The position numbers and the translations under genes were made by a program. This document shows positions 63,422-64,000 of a stretch of DNA of 64,000 nucleotides, piece after piece. The notes under the pieces were generated by a model. That model was not told where the DNA came from. It searched no databases and saw only the letters and a list, made by a program, of their open reading frames with translations. Source of the stretch: Kordiimonas laminariae (GTDB lineage Bacteria > Pseudomonadota > Alphaproteobacteria > Sphingomonadales > Kordiimonadaceae); assembly GCF_023008165.1 (NCBI RefSeq), contig NZ_JAKQZA010000001.1, forward strand, positions 544,796-608,795, written 5' to 3'. Numbering within the stretch: position 1 is the stretch's first letter; each line of letters starts with the position of its first letter.

Positions 63422-64000
63422 TTAAGCCTCTATACCGTGTCCCCTGGCAAGATAATCTTCTGACTGCATTTCCATCAAACGAGAAACGGTGCGTTCAAAT
63501 TCAAACGAGCCGTCACCAGCCGGGTAAAGTTCTTCTGGAGCTACCTCAGCAGAGCAAAGGAATTTAACGCCGTGCTCATAAAGCGCGTCGATGAAAGTTA
63601 CAAAACGCTTCGCTTCATTACGCTTCTCCTTGCTGAGCTGCGGGATCGCCACCATGATCACAGTGTGATAGGCACGAGCGATAGCCAAATAATCAGCGGA
63701 ACCGAGAGGATTGGCACACAAACGCTTGAATGAGAAAACCGCTACACCACGAGCAGCTTTCGGAACGAACAGCTTACGCCCCTGAACAGTTAACTCATCA
63801 GAAGGTACTTTATCTCGGTTCTCAACATCCCGGTCCGTCAGGCGAAAAAAGGCTTCAGAGAGCTTGGCCGTGGTTTCACTATTCACCGGGGTGTAATATG
63901 TATCCACCCCTTTAAGGCGGTCATAGCGGTAATCCGTTGGGCCATTTAAAGTAATCACGTCAAAATCGGCATTGAGTTTATCAATGAACGGCAAGAACAG
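63422..64000 (-). CDS. zapE: Cell division ATPase ZapE (AFG1-like), C-terminal part
   Basis: The last 192 codons of a minus-strand gene entering from the right edge; the frame is open through base 64000 (reading LFLPFIDKLN at the edge). FLPFI, VDTYYTPVNSETTAKLSEAF, GVAVFSFKRLCANPLGSADY and FVTFIDALYEHGVKFLCSAE match the second half of the AFG1/ZapE AAA+ family. The Walker A and B motifs are outside the window. In alphaproteobacteria zapE is commonly next to mdh, as here. Confidence 0.92.
   Translation of the reverse strand: MFLPFIDKLNADFDVITLNGPTDYRYDRLKGVDTYYTPVNSETTAKLSEAFFRLTDRDVENRDKVPSDELTVQGRKLFVPKAARGVAVFSFKRLCANPLGSADYLAIARAYHTVIMVAIPQLSKEKRNEAKRFVTFIDALYEHGVKFLCSAEVAPEELYPAGDGSFEFERTVSRLMEMQSEDYLARGHGIEA

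Overview
The window reads as ordinary chromosome of an alphaproteobacterium of moderate GC. Supporting genes are GapR (DUF2312), DUF1244, two DUF2336 proteins, COQ9, a three-subunit proton-translocating transhydrogenase, the zapA-6S RNA-fau-YmdB block and the zapE-mdh-sucCD-sucAB-lpd block. The gene set and base composition would suit a Kordiimonas-like marine lineage, but that placement is an inference that needs a 16S or marker-gene check. I see no tRNA, rRNA, CRISPR array, insertion sequence or prophage.

Layout. 1-4.2 kb (minus): the start of a serine hydrolase gene, a MotA/TolQ-like plus OmpA/MotB-like motor pair, suhB and efp. 4.4-5.5 kb (plus): an XRE regulator and an exported peroxiredoxin-like protein. 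5.5-14.7 kb (minus): a central-carbon set, tkt-gap-pgk and fbaB-thiE, split by a plus-strand pair coding for a substrate-binding lipoprotein and a hybrid histidine kinase. 14.9-18.0 kb (plus): coiled-coil protein, zapA, 6S RNA, 5-formyl-THF cyclo-ligase, YmdB-type phosphoesterase and an AT-rich methyltransferase. 18.1-24.4 kb (minus): a four-gene operon for an RND pump, its adaptor, a LytS-like kinase and a LytTR regulator. 24.5-29.3 kb: three small unknown genes, a candidate three-hairpin sRNA, and pntAA-pntAB-pntB.

29.6-38 kb holds an NtrC-family regulator, a PPOX flavoprotein, murI, gapR, glpD, DUF1244 plus N-formylglutamate amidohydrolase, pyk (TTG start), a HAD phosphatase and rpmJ. 38.5-43 kb holds an M14 carboxypeptidase, apt, and a DedA/ATP-grasp/small-membrane-protein group. 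43-49 kb holds tandem DUF2336 paralogues, an alpha/beta hydrolase, an MBL hydrolase and a TPP enzyme. 49.2-54.2 kb holds DUF3892, rpsU, COQ9, a Xer recombinase, a split Ada system (AdaA plus a methyltransferase), DUF1203 and a universal stress protein behind an FNR/FixK-like box. 54.2-64 kb (minus) is the TCA operon mdh-sucC-sucD-sucA-sucB-lpd, followed by the window-cut zapE.

Together the window covers lower glycolysis and the pentose phosphate link (tkt, gap, pgk, fbaB, pyk), half of the TCA cycle, NADPH supply (pnt), division and growth-phase control (zapA, 6S RNA, gapR), and several signalling modules. No classical defence island is present. The most unusual items are the sRNA candidate, the binding-protein/hybrid-kinase pair lodged between glycolytic genes, the RND operon carrying its own LytS/LytTR pair, the non-flagellar motor pair, and several perfect palindromes in promoter-like positions.
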